Below, piece after piece: positions 61,698-64,000 of a stretch of DNA of 64,000 bases (the first letter of the stretch is position 1; the number at the start of each line of letters is the position of its first letter). The notes below the pieces were generated by a model. It ran no database searches, was not told where the DNA came from, and worked only from the letters and a program-made list of their open reading frames with translations. A program made the position numbers and the translations under genes. This stretch comes from Erinaceus europaeus (lineage: Eukaryota; Chordata; Mammalia; Eulipotyphla; Erinaceidae), in the NCBI RefSeq assembly GCF_950295315.1, contig NC_080168.1, forward strand, positions 66,411,254-66,475,253. The letters are read 5' to 3'.

Positions 61698-61844
61698 TGC
61701 CAATAAGTAAAACGTTGAGACTGGTTTTTCAAGGGTAAAATGCAGATGCACTACAGCTGTTGGATTATGAGGTTTTTCTTGGAAACCCAGAATTAAGGTC
61801 AGGATGGCTGCCTTAGACAATATGGAGTAGTAGTGGCCCTCACA

Positions 61845-61990
61845 AGGGAGGTGGCACAGTGGATAAAGCATTGGACTCTCAAGCATGAGGTCCTGAGTTC
61901 AATCCCCAGCAGCACATGTACCAGAGTGATGTCTGGTTCTTTCTCCTATCTTTCTCATGAATAAATAAATTCTTTTTTCAAAAAAAAAAG
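61845..61990 (+). repeat. SINE-B
   Basis: GGGAGGTGGCACAGTGGATA, GCATGAGGTCCTGAGTTCAA, GTACCAGAGTGATGTCTGGT and ATGAATAAATAAATTC. Confidence 0.9.
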
Positions 61991-62029
61991 CTCTATTTTA
62001 TTTTTGCCAAGATCAGAGGCTTTTTAACA

Positions 62030-62320
62030 TTTATTTATTTATTCCCTTTTGTTGCCCTTGTTGTTTTATTGTTGTAGTTGTTGATGTCATCATTGTTGGA
62101 TAGGACAGAAAGAAATGGAGAGAGGAGGGGAAGACAGAGAGGGGGAGAGAAAGATAGACACCTGACACCTACAGACCTGCTTCACTGCTTGTGAAGCGAC
62201 TCCCCTGCAGGTGGGGAGCCAGGGTTTGAAATGAGATCCTTGTGCTGGTCCTTGCACTTAGTGCTACCTGCGCTTAGCGCCACCTACGCTTAACCCGCTG
62301 TGCTACTGCCTAACTCTCAA
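62030..62320 (-). repeat. SINE-A, reverse
   Basis: TTTATTTATTCCCTTTTGTT, GGATAGGACAGAAAGAAATG, GCGACTCCCCTGCAGGTGGG and CTTAACCCGCTGTGCTACTG. The head region carries a small duplication (GCGCTTAGCGCCACCTACGC). Confidence 0.9.
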
Positions 62321-62384
62321 TAAATAAATTCTTTAAAAATATATATATACACACTGCACTGGCCAGCCGAAGTCAGTGATTGGT

Positions 62385-62580
62385 TGGGGGCCGGGGGACA
62401 GCTCCGTGAGTCAAGCTCATGCCTTTGGGCGTGTGAGGTCCTGAGTTCCGTCCCTGTCAACACCATAAGGGAACAGCATTGACTGCACCACAGGAACTCC
62501 ACAGATAGTGGAGCTGTGCTTTGGCTCCTCTCTCTCCCTCTCCTTCACCTTCTCCCTCTTCCTCTCTTTCACTCTTAAGA
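62385..62580 (+). repeat. Diverged tRNA-derived SINE
   Basis: GGGGGACAGCTCCGTGAGTC, TGTGAGGTCCTGAGTTCCGT and a CTCTCTCCCTCTCC body. Confidence 0.6.
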
Positions 62581-62869
62581 GAGTAGTATGAAAAGTGGGC
62601 CAGCAGGTGGCTCAGCAGTACTGTCCAAGCTTAAAGCAAAGATTTGCACATCAGTTTTCTTCCTTTTCCAGTGAAAAGCTAAGGTCATCAGGTGTTTCCC
62701 TTTAGAAAGGGATGGAGTCTTCTTCTCTACTCCACCCCTGCACACATACACCCCCAACTTACAAGGAAGTTTCTCTGTAAGTTCTTTCCACAAAAGATGA
62801 GCTCTAGCCTGCCTTCAGAACTCCTCCTTTTACCAAAGATAGATTTGGAGTGGAGATTTACTCCCTAAC

Positions 62870-63010
62870 ACAGGTTTGAGCCCCTAGCCCTCACCTGCAA
62901 GGGGTAAACCTCACAAGGAGTGGAGCAGGGATACAGGTCTCCCACTTTCACTCTCCCTGTCCATCTCTGTCTCCGTTTCCATCTACACCCCAACACACAC
63001 ACAACTTCTG
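62870..63010 (+). repeat. SINE-A, short form, 5'-truncated
   Basis: GGTTTGAGCCCCTAGCCCTC, CACCTGCAAGGGGTAAACCT and CACTCTCCCTGTCCATCTCT, ending in a CA tract. Confidence 0.7.
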
Positions 63011-63061
63011 TCTATATCTGTTGCAGAAATTATCCCCCAACATGAGACCAGAGCCAGATGA

Positions 63062-63202
63062 GGTGAAAAGAGAGGTGTTTAGCAAACAGACTCTCATGCC
63101 TGAGGCTCCAACATCCCAGGTTCAATCCTCTGCACCACCATAAACCAGAGCTTATGGTAAAAAAAAAAATTAAATTAAATAGAGAGAGAGAGAGAGAGAG
63201 AG
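63062..63202 (+). repeat. SINE-C fragment and (GA)n
   Basis: CTCTCATGCCTGAGGCTCCA and CACCACCATAAACCAGAGCT, poly-A, then (GA)n at 63181-63202. Confidence 0.8.
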
Positions 63203-63204
63203 GA

Positions 63205-63540
63205 GTTTAATATACTGGTGAGTGAGAGATCTGGATAGTCTAGGAAGTTCTTTTCTCCAATCAAAGGAACAGCACAGGCTTATATAGGATTTTACATTTC
63301 GGTTACAAGGAGAATGCAGACGTTGGTACACTGCAGGCACGTGATCCTTGGCCCTGATGCTAGTTAGATACAGGGGTCTTATCTCTTCCAGCTAGGCAGC
63401 TGGATTCCTCCCTAGCTATCCTGCTTAGGAATGCAGAGGGAGGAGATACAGCAGCTGCGGTCATTGATTACTCTAAGGCACATCAGACACAAGGGAAGCA
63501 TAAGCTTATATTCATCTATTTTCTGCTTCAAATCCAATAA
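63205..63540 (-). mobile_element. Possible LTR, reverse
   Basis: GGAGTTTAATATACTGGTGA resembles reversed polyadenylation sequence, and GGCTTATATAGGATTT a reversed TATA box about 70 bp further. No partner copy was found in the window. Confidence 0.3.
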
Positions 63541-63799
63541 ATAAATGGACACTGGGAACAGTGTCCCAGTGATGACCCTGGAGGAAACAGACTCATTGAT
63601 GAGGATGCAGTTGGTGTGAGGTCAAAAGAGACCAGCTGGGCAGGGGCAGGGGGGCTCGGGTTTATGGGGGGAGCCCAGAGCTTGGTGAAGGAACTTTTCA
63701 TTCCCCAGCCTCCTGGCCTGTTGTATCTGTCTTCTGCTAACCTGGGCAGCTCTCAGGCTGGAGACCTACTCTTTACTGTTCTTTAAAGATAGTTTGTTT

Positions 63800-64000
63800 G
63801 GGGGGGTCGGGTGGTAGTGCAGCAGATTAAGTGCAAAGCACAAGGATCGGCTAAGGATCCTGGTTCGATCCCCTGGCTCCCCACCTGCAGGGGAGTCTCT
63901 TCACAAGCGGTGAAGCAGGTCTGCAAGTGTCTATCTTTCTCTTCTCTGTCTTCCCCTCCTCTCTCCATTTCTCTCTGTCCTATCTAACAACAATGACATC
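63800..64000 (+). repeat. SINE-A, cut by window end
   Basis: GGTCGGGTGGTAGTGCAGCA, B box GGTTCGATCCC, GCTCCCCACCTGCAGGGGAG and CCATTTCTCTCTGTCCTATC. The tail lies outside the window. Confidence 0.95.

Overview
The window is repeat-dense mammalian DNA with no host protein-coding gene that I can support. The most abundant repeat is a tRNA-derived SINE with an A-box-like 5' end, a B box (GGTTCGARCCC), a constant 'CTCCCCACCTGCAGGGG' block, a CT-rich body and an A-rich tail. I recognise this as the hedgehog SINE, so the source is most likely an erinaceid such as Erinaceus europaeus. Three other SINE types, two L1 lineages, a MIR relic and several endogenous retrovirus (ERV) lineages fill most of the rest.

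Layout. 1-17584: SINEs, L1 fragments, solo LTRs (one with a 6-bp target duplication at 5146-5585) and a tandem LTR dimer at 9531-10935 that splits a SINE. 17585-34233: a gammaretrovirus-like provirus (gamma-1, minus strand; tRNA-Pro-type PBS; gag, pro, pol; env almost gone). Inside its RNase H region sits a betaretrovirus-like provirus (beta-1, 20547-29799, minus strand, 6-bp duplication GATGTG). Beta-1 in turn carries SINEs, and one of those SINEs holds a poly(A)-tailed retrocopy with its own target duplication. 34234-41125: SINEs, an inverted copy of an ERV-like segment, and an old LTR split by NA-1 (36145-38607). NA-1 is a 2.46-kb LTR element with identical 423-bp LTRs, a perfect tRNA-Lys1,2-type PBS and one 272-codon ORF with seven-residue tandem repeats, but no gag or pol.

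41126-59077: a second gammaretrovirus-like provirus (gamma-2, plus strand, 4-bp duplication GTAT). Its interior was invaded by the 3' half of a second beta provirus (beta-2, with a long open RNase H-integrase frame), a 3' fragment of a second NA-family element (NA-3), and an antisense L1 that itself hosts a complete NA-family element (NA-2, 6-bp duplication ATTTAC). Beta-2 and NA-3 are joined head-on at a 6-bp microhomology. 59078-64000: microsatellite, SINEs, solo LTRs and unassigned sequence.

Functional picture. The three proviral lineages have all lost most of env and carry nonsense, frameshift or active-site changes. The NA family looks like a small LTR retrotransposon mobilised in trans, probably by the beta lineage: it shares the 6-bp target duplication, the Lys-type PBS and a stretch of AT-rich 3' internal sequence. 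It kept a reading frame of its own in three copies, and its NA-1 copy appears very young. That family is the best candidate here for something undescribed.
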